Part shown: positions 25,082-33,221 of the stretch, piece after piece
Position numbering within the stretch: position 1 is the first letter of the stretch
Layout: every line of letters begins with the position of its first letter
DNA from: Tranquillimonas rosea
Lineage (GTDB): Bacteria; Pseudomonadota; Alphaproteobacteria; Rhodobacterales; Rhodobacteraceae
DNA length: 64,000 nt
NCBI RefSeq assembly: GCF_900111315.1
Contig: NZ_FOGU01000005.1
Location: 186,001-250,000 of the forward strand
Direction: 5' to 3'
Notes under the pieces: model-generated
What the model saw: the letters and a program-made list of their open reading frames with translations, nothing else
The model's database searches: none
What the model was told of the DNA's origin: nothing
Position numbers and translations under genes: made by a program

Positions 25082-26473
25082 ATGAGCGATCCAACATTGG
25101 CAATGATGGGACGCGGCCGACGGGCCGACTGGGTGCGGCTGCGCTCGATGGTCCAATTGCGATGGGCCGCCATCGCCGGGCAGCTCGGCGCGATCCTCGC
25201 GACGCAGCACATGTACAACCTCTCGTTCGATATCGGGCTGGTCTATCTCGTGATCGGGGCGCTCGCGATCTCGAACGTGGTCGCCAGCTTCATCTATCCC
25301 GAGAACAAGCGCCTGTCCGAGATCGAGCTGTTCTCGATCCTGATGTTCGACGTGGTGCAGCTCGCGATCCTGCTGGCGCTGACCGGCGGGCTGAACAACC
25401 CCTTCGCGCTCTTGATCCTGGCGCCGGTGACGATCTCGGCCACCACGCTGCAGCTGCGCGGGACGCTGGTGATGGGGGTTGTGGCCATCGTCGCGGTGAC
25501 CATGCTGGGCCTCTGGCACATCCCCCTGCACACGCCGGCGGGACACACGATGCAGATCCCGCGCGACTTCGTGTTCGGCATCTGGGCCGCGATCGTGATC
25601 GGCATCGTGTTCCAGGCGATCTACGCCCGGCGCATCACGGCCGAGATCAACGCGATGTCGGACGCCCTGATGGCGACGCAGATGGCGCTTGCCCGCGAGC
25701 AGAAGCTGACCGACCTGGGCGGCGTGGTCGCGGCCGCCGCGCATGAGCTCGGCACGCCGCTGGCGACGATCAAGCTGGTCAGTTCCGAACTGATGGAAGA
25801 GCTCAGCGCGGACGAGCATCGCGCCGACGCGGCCCTGATCCGGGACCAGGCCGACCGGTGCCGCGACATCCTGCGATCGATGGGCCGTGCCGGAAAGGAC
25901 GACCCGCACTTGCGCAGCGGGCCCTTCTCCAGCGTAGTGCAGGAGGCGGCCGAACCGCACCAAGACCGCGGCAAGGACATCCTGTGGGACATCGCGCCGA
26001 TGGAGGGCAGCGCCGCGGATCAGCCCGTCATCCTTCGCCGGCCCGAAATCATCCACGGGCTGCGTAACCTGATCCAGAATGCGGTGGACTTCGCCGAATC
26101 GCGGGTCTGGATCGACATCGTCTGGGACGAACGCCGCGTGCTGTTGCGGATCACCGACGACGGGCCCGGCTTTCCCTCGCAGATGCTGCCGAGGCTGGGC
26201 GACCCTCTCGTCCGCCGCCGCTGGCTCACCGACCCGCAGTCACGACCCGGATATGACGGGATGGGGCTGGGCCTGTTCATCGCCAAGACGCTGCTGGAGC
26301 GGTCGGGCGCGGAGGTGAGCTTTGCCAACGGTGTCGACCCGACCGAGGGCGACCCGGCCCCGGCCCGTCGTTCGGGCGCAATCATAGAGGTTTCGTGGCG
26401 CCGCGGCTCTCTTGGCGAGCCTCAGCCGGACAGGGCTCGGACCCTCGGCGACCCCCCACCAGTCACGAGCTGA
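25082..26473 (+). CDS. regB: Redox sensor histidine kinase RegB/PrrB
   Basis: This 463-residue kinase has six predicted transmembrane segments (about 25-180), a cytoplasmic H-box and an ATPase domain. Three signatures identify it: the conserved quinone-binding heptad GGLNNPF (102-108), phospho-acceptor His221 in AAAHELGTPLATI, and redox-active Cys260 in ADRCRDILRSMG. The N and G boxes are NLIQNAVDFA and DGPGF/GMGLGLFIAKTLLE. It phosphorylates RegA (24294) under reducing conditions. The C-terminus is a short Pro/Arg-rich tail. It diverges from senC by 98 bases. Confidence 0.96.
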   Translation: MSDPTLAMMGRGRRADWVRLRSMVQLRWAAIAGQLGAILATQHMYNLSFDIGLVYLVIGALAISNVVASFIYPENKRLSEIELFSILMFDVVQLAILLALTGGLNNPFALLILAPVTISATTLQLRGTLVMGVVAIVAVTMLGLWHIPLHTPAGHTMQIPRDFVFGIWAAIVIGIVFQAIYARRITAEINAMSDALMATQMALAREQKLTDLGGVVAAAAHELGTPLATIKLVSSELMEELSADEHRADAALIRDQADRCRDILRSMGRAGKDDPHLRSGPFSSVVQEAAEPHQDRGKDILWDIAPMEGSAADQPVILRRPEIIHGLRNLIQNAVDFAESRVWIDIVWDERRVLLRITDDGPGFPSQMLPRLGDPLVRRRWLTDPQSRPGYDGMGLGLFIAKTLLERSGAEVSFANGVDPTEGDPAPARRSGAIIEVSWRRGSLGEPQPDRARTLGDPPPVTS

Positions 26474-26493
26474 ACGCCACTGCGACAGATAAA

Positions 26494-26509
26494 TTAACCA
26501 CCTGTTAAC
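26494..26509. promoter_or_regulatory. CtrA-binding box (TTAA-N7-TTAAC)
   Basis: The sequence TTAACCACCTGTTAAC is a full match to the alphaproteobacterial CtrA box TTAA-N7-TTAA with the extra 3' C. It is 42 bases upstream of the DivL-like gene and 21 bases after the regB stop. TTAA is rare in this GC-rich window, so a chance occurrence of both halves at the right spacing is unlikely. Confidence 0.75.
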
Positions 26510-26550
26510 CCCGGTGAGATCAACCTCCGGGACACTGCGGCTGGAGACGC

Positions 26551-28044
26551 ATGGAGCAAATCGCCCACATCGCCCTGGTGGCCGCTTTCGCTGCATTTCT
26601 TGCCGGCGGAGCGCTGGTCTATCAACGCCGATCGCATCCACGATCAGGCGCGTTGAACGGTCGTCCCGTGGTGTTCGTTTTCGATCGCGGGCACCTGTTC
26701 GAGACGAGCCCAGGCGCCAGAGCGCTCATTCCCGAAGAACCCGGCTCCGAGACGATCGAAGGATTGCGCAAGCGCCTGGCCCCGGTCCTGGGCAACGTCG
26801 ACCTTTACGGATCCGCCGGCACCGATGCGCACCAGACGACCGACGAATTCCGCGTGACCGCCCGTCGCCGCCGCGGCACGCTCAGGCTCGAGATCCGGCA
26901 TCGGCACGGCGGCGATACGCTGTCCCTTCTGCTGTCGCGCATCCTGTCCGAACGTGAGGCCGAGATCGACGCCGTCCCGCTGCCGCTCTGGCGGCAGACC
27001 CCGGACGGTGAGCTTCGCTGGGCCAACGCCGCCTACCGCGACATGGCCGAGCAGACCGACACCTCGGGGGAGCCCATCGACGGGCAGCTTGCCGAACTGG
27101 CGACCTGCGAGGCCGACGGGCTGCGCGACACCTGCAACCGGCTGGAACATCGGATCGGCCACGAAACCCTCGTCGCCGGCCACGCCGGAGATCTCGTGGC
27201 CGCCGCCGTCGCCAGTCGCCCGGCGTCGGTCAGCGACGACGATGACGAAGGCGGGATCCTGCAGACCCTTTCGGTGATCTTCGCAAGCCTCCCGGTCGGG
27301 CTCGCGATATTCGACAAGTCCGAGCGTCTGCTGATGTTCAACCCCGCCCTGAGTGACTTCACCAAGGTTCCGGCCGACCGCCTGGCCGCGCGGCCCACGA
27401 TCCTCGACTTCTTCGACCTGCTCCGCGATGCGGCCATGGTGCCGGAACCACGGGATTTCGCCCGGTGGCGCGACGGGTTCCTGGCCCTGGCCCGTTCGGC
27501 CGCCGACGGGGCGTTCTGCGATATCTGGCACCTGACATGCGGACAGACCGTGCGCGTCGGCGCCGGGTCGCAGCCGGATGGCGCGCTTGTCCTGTCGTTC
27601 GAGAACATCTCGGACGAGGTCGCCGTGACGCGGAACTACCGCGCGCAGCTCGACACCGCCCAGGCGGCCTTCGACGGGCTCGGCACGGCCATCGCGGTCT
27701 TTCACGCGGACGGATCGCTGGTCCTGTCGAACGAGTGGTTCGACCGGATGTGGGGGATCGAAACGTCGATAGGCCTGTTGCCACCCGACCTTTCGGAACT
27801 CGGCGCTCTGTGGGAACAGATGCTGATATCGCACAAGACGACCGAAGCCTTTCTCGAAACCGTTCGGTCCGGCCAGGAAGAACAGGGATTCCATGACGAT
27901 GTCTGGACCAAGGGTGGACGCAAGTTACGCTGCCACGTCGGGTTTGTGCGCGGTGGGAAACGCCTCGTCACCTTTTCGCCGGCCCTTCGGCGAGCGTCCG
28001 AGTCCGACGGTCATCTGGGCACCGGACAGGTGCGCGCAATGTGA
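26551..28044 (+). CDS. divL: DivL-like PAS-domain protein without kinase domain
   Basis: This 497-residue protein has one N-terminal transmembrane helix (5-25), a divergent region, and then at least two or three PAS-like domains: around 145-190 (PLPLWRQTPDGELRWANAAY), 245-345 (SLPVGLAIFDKSERLLMFNP) and 355-470 (GLGTAIAVFHADGSLVLSNE). No H-box or HATPase domain follows. In Caulobacter, DivL is a PAS pseudokinase that controls CckA and hence CtrA, and its gene lies upstream of tsaE; Rhodobacter capsulatus has a short DivL lacking the kinase part. The gene order and domain layout here match that short type. GGAG precedes the ATG, and a CtrA box lies upstream. Confidence 0.82.
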   Translation: MEQIAHIALVAAFAAFLAGGALVYQRRSHPRSGALNGRPVVFVFDRGHLFETSPGARALIPEEPGSETIEGLRKRLAPVLGNVDLYGSAGTDAHQTTDEFRVTARRRRGTLRLEIRHRHGGDTLSLLLSRILSEREAEIDAVPLPLWRQTPDGELRWANAAYRDMAEQTDTSGEPIDGQLAELATCEADGLRDTCNRLEHRIGHETLVAGHAGDLVAAAVASRPASVSDDDDEGGILQTLSVIFASLPVGLAIFDKSERLLMFNPALSDFTKVPADRLAARPTILDFFDLLRDAAMVPEPRDFARWRDGFLALARSAADGAFCDIWHLTCGQTVRVGAGSQPDGALVLSFENISDEVAVTRNYRAQLDTAQAAFDGLGTAIAVFHADGSLVLSNEWFDRMWGIETSIGLLPPDLSELGALWEQMLISHKTTEAFLETVRSGQEEQGFHDDVWTKGGRKLRCHVGFVRGGKRLVTFSPALRRASESDGHLGTGQVRAM

Positions 28045-28099
28045 TCCTGCGCCAGCCATCCGCTTGCGGGCGGGACGCGACAGGGACAAAGTGCGCGCC

Positions 28100-28591
28100 A
28101 TGCAGCACGACGTTCTGAAACGCCTGTTCCTGACCACGCCCGAGGACACCGATCGCCTGGGCCACTGGTTCGCCCGGACGCTGCGCGGCGGCGATACCCT
28201 GTTGCTCGAAGGCGGGATCGGCGCGGGCAAGACGCATCTGGCCCGCGCGATGATCCAGGCCATGCAGGCGCGTCACGGCCGGGCCGAGGACGTGCCCTCT
28301 CCGACCTTCACGCTGGTGCAGACGTACGAGGCCGGGCCGGACGAGATCTGGCACGCCGATCTCTACCGCGTCGGCGGGCCGGACGAGGTGATCGAGTTGG
28401 GCCTGCACGACGCTTTCGGCACCGCCATCTGCCTGGTCGAATGGCCCGACCGGCTGGGCGCGGACGCACCCGAAGCCGCTTTGAAAGTTCGCCTGACACC
28501 CGACGCCGAGGGACGGCGTGTCGAATTCTTCGGTGCCGCGCCTTGGGCGGACCGCCTTGCGTCACTGGCGGAGGTCGCGGCGGATGCCTGA
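28100..28591 (+). CDS. tsaE: tRNA threonylcarbamoyladenosine biosynthesis ATPase
   Basis: This 163-residue P-loop ATPase assists TsaB-TsaD in t6A37 formation. The Walker A motif is GGIGAGKTHLARAM near residue 38; the family block SPTFTLVQTYE follows, then HADLYRVGGPDEV and LVEWPDR. The start is the ATG at 28100, where homologues begin. Its end overlaps the amgK start by 8 bases. Confidence 0.95.
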   Translation: MQHDVLKRLFLTTPEDTDRLGHWFARTLRGGDTLLLEGGIGAGKTHLARAMIQAMQARHGRAEDVPSPTFTLVQTYEAGPDEIWHADLYRVGGPDEVIELGLHDAFGTAICLVEWPDRLGADAPEAALKVRLTPDAEGRRVEFFGAAPWADRLASLAEVAADA

Positions 28592-29603
28592 TCGCACGGA
28601 CGAGATCGCCCGCTTCCTCGCCCATGCCGGCTGGGGAGAGGCGAGGCGCACGGTTCTGGCCGGGGACGCCTCGAACCGGCGCTACGACCGGCTGGTCACC
28701 GCCGACGGCAGCCGCGCGGTCCTGATGGACGCCCCCGCCGACAGGGGCGAGGATGTCCGACCCTTCGTCCGCATCGCGCAACACCTCAGTGCCTGCGGCC
28801 TGGCGGCGCCGGAGATCCTGGCGCAGGACGAAACACGGGGTTTCCTGCTGCTCGAGGACCTCGGCGACGCGATCTTCGCCCGCGTGCTGGAACGCGACCC
28901 CACGCTCGAAACGGACCTCTATGCCGGCGCGACGGACGTGCTGCTGAAACTGCACGCCGCCCCGCGGACACCCGAGGTCGCCAGCTACCTTCCCGAGATG
29001 GCCGATCTGTCGCAACTGGCCTGGCGCTGGTACCGGATGGAGGTCGACGGTGCCGCCGAGCCCGCCGGCAGACCGGCCCGGGACGCGATGCAGAACGCGC
29101 TCGACTCGCTGCCGCCCTGGGAGCCGGTTCTGATCCTGCGGGACTATCACGCGGAGAACCTGATCTGGCGCCCAGAGCGCATCGGCACCGACCGCGTCGC
29201 GCTGCTGGATTTCCAGGATGCCCGCATGGGGCACCCGGCCTACGATCTTGTTTCGTTGCTCGAGGATGCGCGCCGGGACGTGTCGCCAGAGGTGCAGCGA
29301 CAGATGGTCGACCGCTACGTCGCCGCGGCGGGCACCGACCGAGAGGCGTTCGAAGCCGGCTACGCGGTGATGGGCGCCCAGCGCAACCTGCGCATCCTCG
29401 GGGTCTTTGCCCGCCTGTCGATGCATTTCGGCAAGCCGCACTATGTCGATCTCATCCCGCGGGTCTGGGGGCACCTGCAGACCGACCTGGCCCATCCCGC
29501 CTGCGCCGCGCTCGCCGCCCAGGTCCGTGCGACTCTGCCCGAACCGACGCCCGACCACCTGAAGACCCTGAAGGACAAATGCGCGACCATCCCGCATCCT
29601 TGA
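28584..29603 (+). CDS. amgK: N-acetylmuramate/N-acetylglucosamine anomeric kinase
   Basis: This 339-residue aminoglycoside-phosphotransferase-fold kinase phosphorylates the anomeric carbon of MurNAc and GlcNAc released from the wall. It has LAGDASNRRYDRL near the start, LLLEDLGDAIFA, the catalytic loop LRDYHAENLIW and the metal site LLDFQDARMGHPAYDL. GGAGG precedes the ATG, which lies inside tsaE; its end overlaps murU by 25 bases. With MurU it forms the UDP-MurNAc recycling bypass that gives fosfomycin tolerance in organisms that have it. Confidence 0.94.
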   Translation: MPDRTDEIARFLAHAGWGEARRTVLAGDASNRRYDRLVTADGSRAVLMDAPADRGEDVRPFVRIAQHLSACGLAAPEILAQDETRGFLLLEDLGDAIFARVLERDPTLETDLYAGATDVLLKLHAAPRTPEVASYLPEMADLSQLAWRWYRMEVDGAAEPAGRPARDAMQNALDSLPPWEPVLILRDYHAENLIWRPERIGTDRVALLDFQDARMGHPAYDLVSLLEDARRDVSPEVQRQMVDRYVAAAGTDREAFEAGYAVMGAQRNLRILGVFARLSMHFGKPHYVDLIPRVWGHLQTDLAHPACAALAAQVRATLPEPTPDHLKTLKDKCATIPHP

Positions 29604-30274
29604 TGCTGTTCGCCGCGGGGTTCGGCACCCGCATGGGCGCGTTGACCGCCGACCGGCCTAAACCGCTGGTGGAGGTCGCCGGTCGTCCGCTGATCGATCA
29701 TGCCCTCGCCCTGACCGACATCGGCCCCGTTCGGACCCGGGTAATGAACGTCCACTACCGGGCGGATCAGCTGATCGACCATGTCGCCGACCGCCCGGTC
29801 ACGGTGACGCATGAGACGCCCGACATCCTCGACACCGGCGGCGGCCTGCGCAACGCGCTGCCCGCGCTCGGCGAGGGGCCGGTGTTCACGCTGAACTCCG
29901 ACGCCGTGTGGAGCGGCCCCAACCCGCTGAGCGCCCTCGCCGCGGCCTGGGATCCCGCACGGATGGAGGCGCTGTTGATGCTCGTCCCCGCGGACCGGGC
30001 CCGCGGCCATGCCGGCACGGGCGATTTCGACATCGACGCACGCGGGCGGCTGACCCGCGGCGGTCCGCTGACCTATACCGGGGCGCAGATCATCCGGCCC
30101 GACCGGCTATCTCAGGTGAAACAGGACGTGTTCTCTCTCAACGTGATCTGGCGGCAGATGGAGGCGGTGGGCACGCTGTTCGGCCTCGTGCATCCCGGCG
30201 GCTGGTGCGATGTGGGCCATCCCGGCGGAATTACCGAGGCCGAGGCGATGCTGGCGGAGTCCGACCGTGTTTGA
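29579..30274 (+). CDS. murU: N-acetylmuramate alpha-1-phosphate uridylyltransferase
   Basis: This 231-residue nucleotidyltransferase makes UDP-MurNAc from the AmgK product and UTP. The N-terminal signature is AAGFGTRMGALTADRPKPLVEV; DTGGGLRNALPAL and TLNSDAVW follow, and the C-terminal GGWCDVGHPGG closes the active site. The start overlaps amgK by 25 bases and the stop overlaps the addB GTG start by 8. Confidence 0.94.
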   Translation: MRDHPASLMLFAAGFGTRMGALTADRPKPLVEVAGRPLIDHALALTDIGPVRTRVMNVHYRADQLIDHVADRPVTVTHETPDILDTGGGLRNALPALGEGPVFTLNSDAVWSGPNPLSALAAAWDPARMEALLMLVPADRARGHAGTGDFDIDARGRLTRGGPLTYTGAQIIRPDRLSQVKQDVFSLNVIWRQMEAVGTLFGLVHPGGWCDVGHPGGITEAEAMLAESDRV

Positions 30275-33221
30275 TCCGATGGACGGCCCGCGCGTCTTCG
30301 GCCTGCCGCCCGGCGCCGACTTTCCGGCCGAGGTCGCGAACGGCATCCTGGAGCGCGTCGCCGGCCTGCCGCCCGAAACGCTCGGCCGAGTCGAGATCTT
30401 CGTGAACTCGGCCCGGATGCAGCGGCGCATGACCGCTCTGTTCCGAAACGGGCCCGCCCGGCTTCTGCCGCGGGTGCGGCTGCTGACCGCGCTCGGGACC
30501 GAGACGCCGGTTCCCGATCTGCCGCCCGCGATCTCGCCCCTCGCGCGTCGGCTGGAGCTGACCCGGCTGGTCGCGCAGCTGCTGGAACAAGAGCGTGATC
30601 TTGCCCCGCGCACGGCGGCCTTCGATCTTGCCGACAGCCTTGCCGCGCTGATGGACGAGATGCAGGGTGAAGGCGTCTCGCCGGACGTGCTGGACACGCT
30701 CGACGTGACCGACGAAAGTGGGCATTGGGCCCGCAGCCTCGGCTTCATCCGCATCGTGCAGCAGTATTTCGGCGACGAGAGCGTGCCGGATCCCGAAGCG
30801 CGGCAGCGGCGCGCCGTCGAGCACCTCGTGCAGCGCTGGTCGGCGGCCCCGCCGCAGCATCCGGTGATCGTGGCCGGATCGACAGGCTCACGCGGGGCGA
30901 CGGGGCTGTTCATGCGGGCCGTCGCCACGCTGCCGCAGGGGGCCCTGGTTCTGCCCGGTTTCGATTTCGACCTGCCACGGTCGATCTGGAACCGCCTCGA
31001 CGATCCGCTCACGTCCGAGGATCACCCTCAATACCGCTTTGCCAAGCTTCTGGCCGATCTCGGCGCCGACCCGGACGACGTGATCGACTGGGGCCCGCCG
31101 GCTCCTGTGCCCGAGCGCAACCGTCTCGTGTCACTGTCGCTCCGTCCGGCCCCCGTCACAGATCAGTGGATGTCCGAGGGGCGCGAGCTGCACGATCTGC
31201 GCGAGCCGACCGAAGGGATGACCCTGATCGAGGCCGCCTCGCCCCGGCAGGAGGCACTGTCGATCGCGCTGATCCTGCGGCAGGCGGCCGAGGAAGGGCG
31301 CACCGCCGCGCTCATTACCCCCGACCGGATGCTGACGCGGCGCGTCACCGCGGCGCTGGACCGCTGGCGGCTCGAACCCGACGACAGCGCTGGCCGCCCG
31401 CTGGCCCTGTCCGCGCCGGGCCGGCTGTTGCGCCATGTCGCGGAGCTGTTCGGCGAACGGCTGACATCCGAGGCGCTGCTGACGTTGCTCAAGCATCCGC
31501 TGGTCCATTCCGGCGCCGAACGCGGGCCGCACCTGCGCTGGACGCGCGAGCTGGAGCTGCGCCTGCGCCGCCGGGGTCCCGCCTTTCCCGACCGTGACAG
31601 CCTGATCGCGTTTGCCACGCAACGGGAGGATGCGGAGTGTCTCGCCTGGGCAAGCTGGCTGGCGGATATCGTTGACATGCTGGCGACGGCCGAGACGACG
31701 CCCCTGTCCGGCCACCTGGACCGCCATATCGCCACGACCGAACGGCTCGCCGCTGGGCCGAGCGGCACCGGGTCGGGCACGCTGTGGGACGAGGCGGCCG
31801 GTCGCAAGGCGGCCGAACAGCTTGGCGACCTGCGCGATCAGGCCGAGCATGGCGGCGTCATGGGGCTCAAGGACTATCGGGCAGTGTTCGACGGAATTCT
31901 GGCGCGGGCCGAGGTGCGCGACCCGTTCAGCCCGCATCCCGGCATCATGATCTGGGGCACGCTCGAAGCGCGCGTGCAGGGGGCGGATCTCGTCATCCTC
32001 GGCGGTCTGAACGACGGCACGTGGCCGGATCTGCCGCCGCCCGATCCTTGGCTCAACCGGCGCATGCGGAAAGAGGCCGGCTTGCTACTGCCCGAACGCC
32101 AGATCGGTCTGGCGGCGCATGACTTCCAGCAGGCCGTCGCGGCGCCCGAGGTCGTCCTGACCCGCGCCGCCCGCGATGCCGAGGCCGAAACGGTCGTCTC
32201 CCGCTGGCTCAACCGCCTGTCGAACCTCCTGGCCGGCCTGCCACAGCAGCACGGCCCCGAGGCGCTGTCGGCCATGCGTGCGCGCGGCGCGCGATGGCTG
32301 CGCCTGGCCGAGACGGACGAGGCGAACTATGCCCCCGTCGCGCCGGCGCCCCGCCCTGCCCCGCGCCCGCCCGTCACCGTGCGGCCACGGCAGCTGTCGG
32401 TGACGCGGATCGAGACGCTGATCCGCGATCCCTACGACATCTACGCCCGCGAGATCCTGAACCTGCGGGCGCTGCGACCCCTGCGGCAGGAACCCGACGC
32501 GCCGCTGCGCGGCACCGTGGTGCACACGATCTTCGAGCGCTTCGTGAGAGAGCGGCCCGACCCGGCGGATCCGGCGGCGCGCGACACCCTGTTGCGGATT
32601 ACCGACGAGGTACTTGCCGCCGAGGTGCCCTGGCCCACGGCGCGGGCACTGTGGCGCGCGCGGCTGGCCCGCGTGGCCGATCCGTTCCTGCGGGAGGAGG
32701 TTGTGCGCCAATCCGAGGGAGATCCGCTGCTGGTCGAGGAGCGCGGCGTCTGGGAGGTGCCCGGCACGGAGCTGACCCTGACCGGACAGGCCGACCGCAT
32801 CGACCGCCTGACCGACGCACGGCTCGCCATCTATGACTACAAGACCGGCGCGGTGCCCTCGAAGAAGCAGATCGCGCATTTCGACAAGCAGCTCATGCTC
32901 GAGGCGCTGATGGCCGAGGCCGGCGCGTTTCCCGGCATCGACCCCGCCGAGGTCGCCCGCGTCGCGCATATCGGCCTGGGCTCGTCGCCCAAGCAGCAGA
33001 CGATCGACCTGCGCGACCCCGAAAACGACGACATCGAAACCGACCCGGCCAAGGTGCTGGCCGAGTTCCAGGCCCTGATCAACGCCTTCGCGCGCCATGA
33101 CCAGGGCTATGCCGCCCGCCGCGCGGTCGAGAGCCGCGCCTGGGGTGGCGATTACGACCACCTCGCCCGGTTCGGGGAATGGACGGACAGTGACGACGTG
33201 ACATCGGAGATCGTGGGATGA
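30267..33221 (+). CDS. addB: AddB subunit of the AddAB helicase-nuclease
   Basis: This protein of about 984 residues is the alphaproteobacterial AddB type, the partner of AddA in double-strand break resection. The N-terminal half is a helicase-like scaffold without an intact Walker A. The C-terminal PD-(D/E)XK nuclease shows LTGQADRIDRL and IYDYKTGAVPSKKQI. The GTG at 30267 is chosen because GGAG lies 7 bases upstream and it overlaps the murU stop; ATG at 30279 is an alternative. The stop overlaps the addA start (ATGA). Confidence 0.93.
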   Translation: MFDPMDGPRVFGLPPGADFPAEVANGILERVAGLPPETLGRVEIFVNSARMQRRMTALFRNGPARLLPRVRLLTALGTETPVPDLPPAISPLARRLELTRLVAQLLEQERDLAPRTAAFDLADSLAALMDEMQGEGVSPDVLDTLDVTDESGHWARSLGFIRIVQQYFGDESVPDPEARQRRAVEHLVQRWSAAPPQHPVIVAGSTGSRGATGLFMRAVATLPQGALVLPGFDFDLPRSIWNRLDDPLTSEDHPQYRFAKLLADLGADPDDVIDWGPPAPVPERNRLVSLSLRPAPVTDQWMSEGRELHDLREPTEGMTLIEAASPRQEALSIALILRQAAEEGRTAALITPDRMLTRRVTAALDRWRLEPDDSAGRPLALSAPGRLLRHVAELFGERLTSEALLTLLKHPLVHSGAERGPHLRWTRELELRLRRRGPAFPDRDSLIAFATQREDAECLAWASWLADIVDMLATAETTPLSGHLDRHIATTERLAAGPSGTGSGTLWDEAAGRKAAEQLGDLRDQAEHGGVMGLKDYRAVFDGILARAEVRDPFSPHPGIMIWGTLEARVQGADLVILGGLNDGTWPDLPPPDPWLNRRMRKEAGLLLPERQIGLAAHDFQQAVAAPEVVLTRAARDAEAETVVSRWLNRLSNLLAGLPQQHGPEALSAMRARGARWLRLAETDEANYAPVAPAPRPAPRPPVTVRPRQLSVTRIETLIRDPYDIYAREILNLRALRPLRQEPDAPLRGTVVHTIFERFVRERPDPADPAARDTLLRITDEVLAAEVPWPTARALWRARLARVADPFLREEVVRQSEGDPLLVEERGVWEVPGTELTLTGQADRIDRLTDARLAIYDYKTGAVPSKKQIAHFDKQLMLEALMAEAGAFPGIDPAEVARVAHIGLGSSPKQQTIDLRDPENDDIETDPAKVLAEFQALINAFARHDQGYAARRAVESRAWGGDYDHLARFGEWTDSDDVTSEIVG

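Noticed and set aside
24354-25103. Longer 249-residue version of SenC
   Set aside because: The extra N-terminal residues would overlap the regB start and precede a good ribosome site for the ATG at 24983, which is followed by the membrane anchor.
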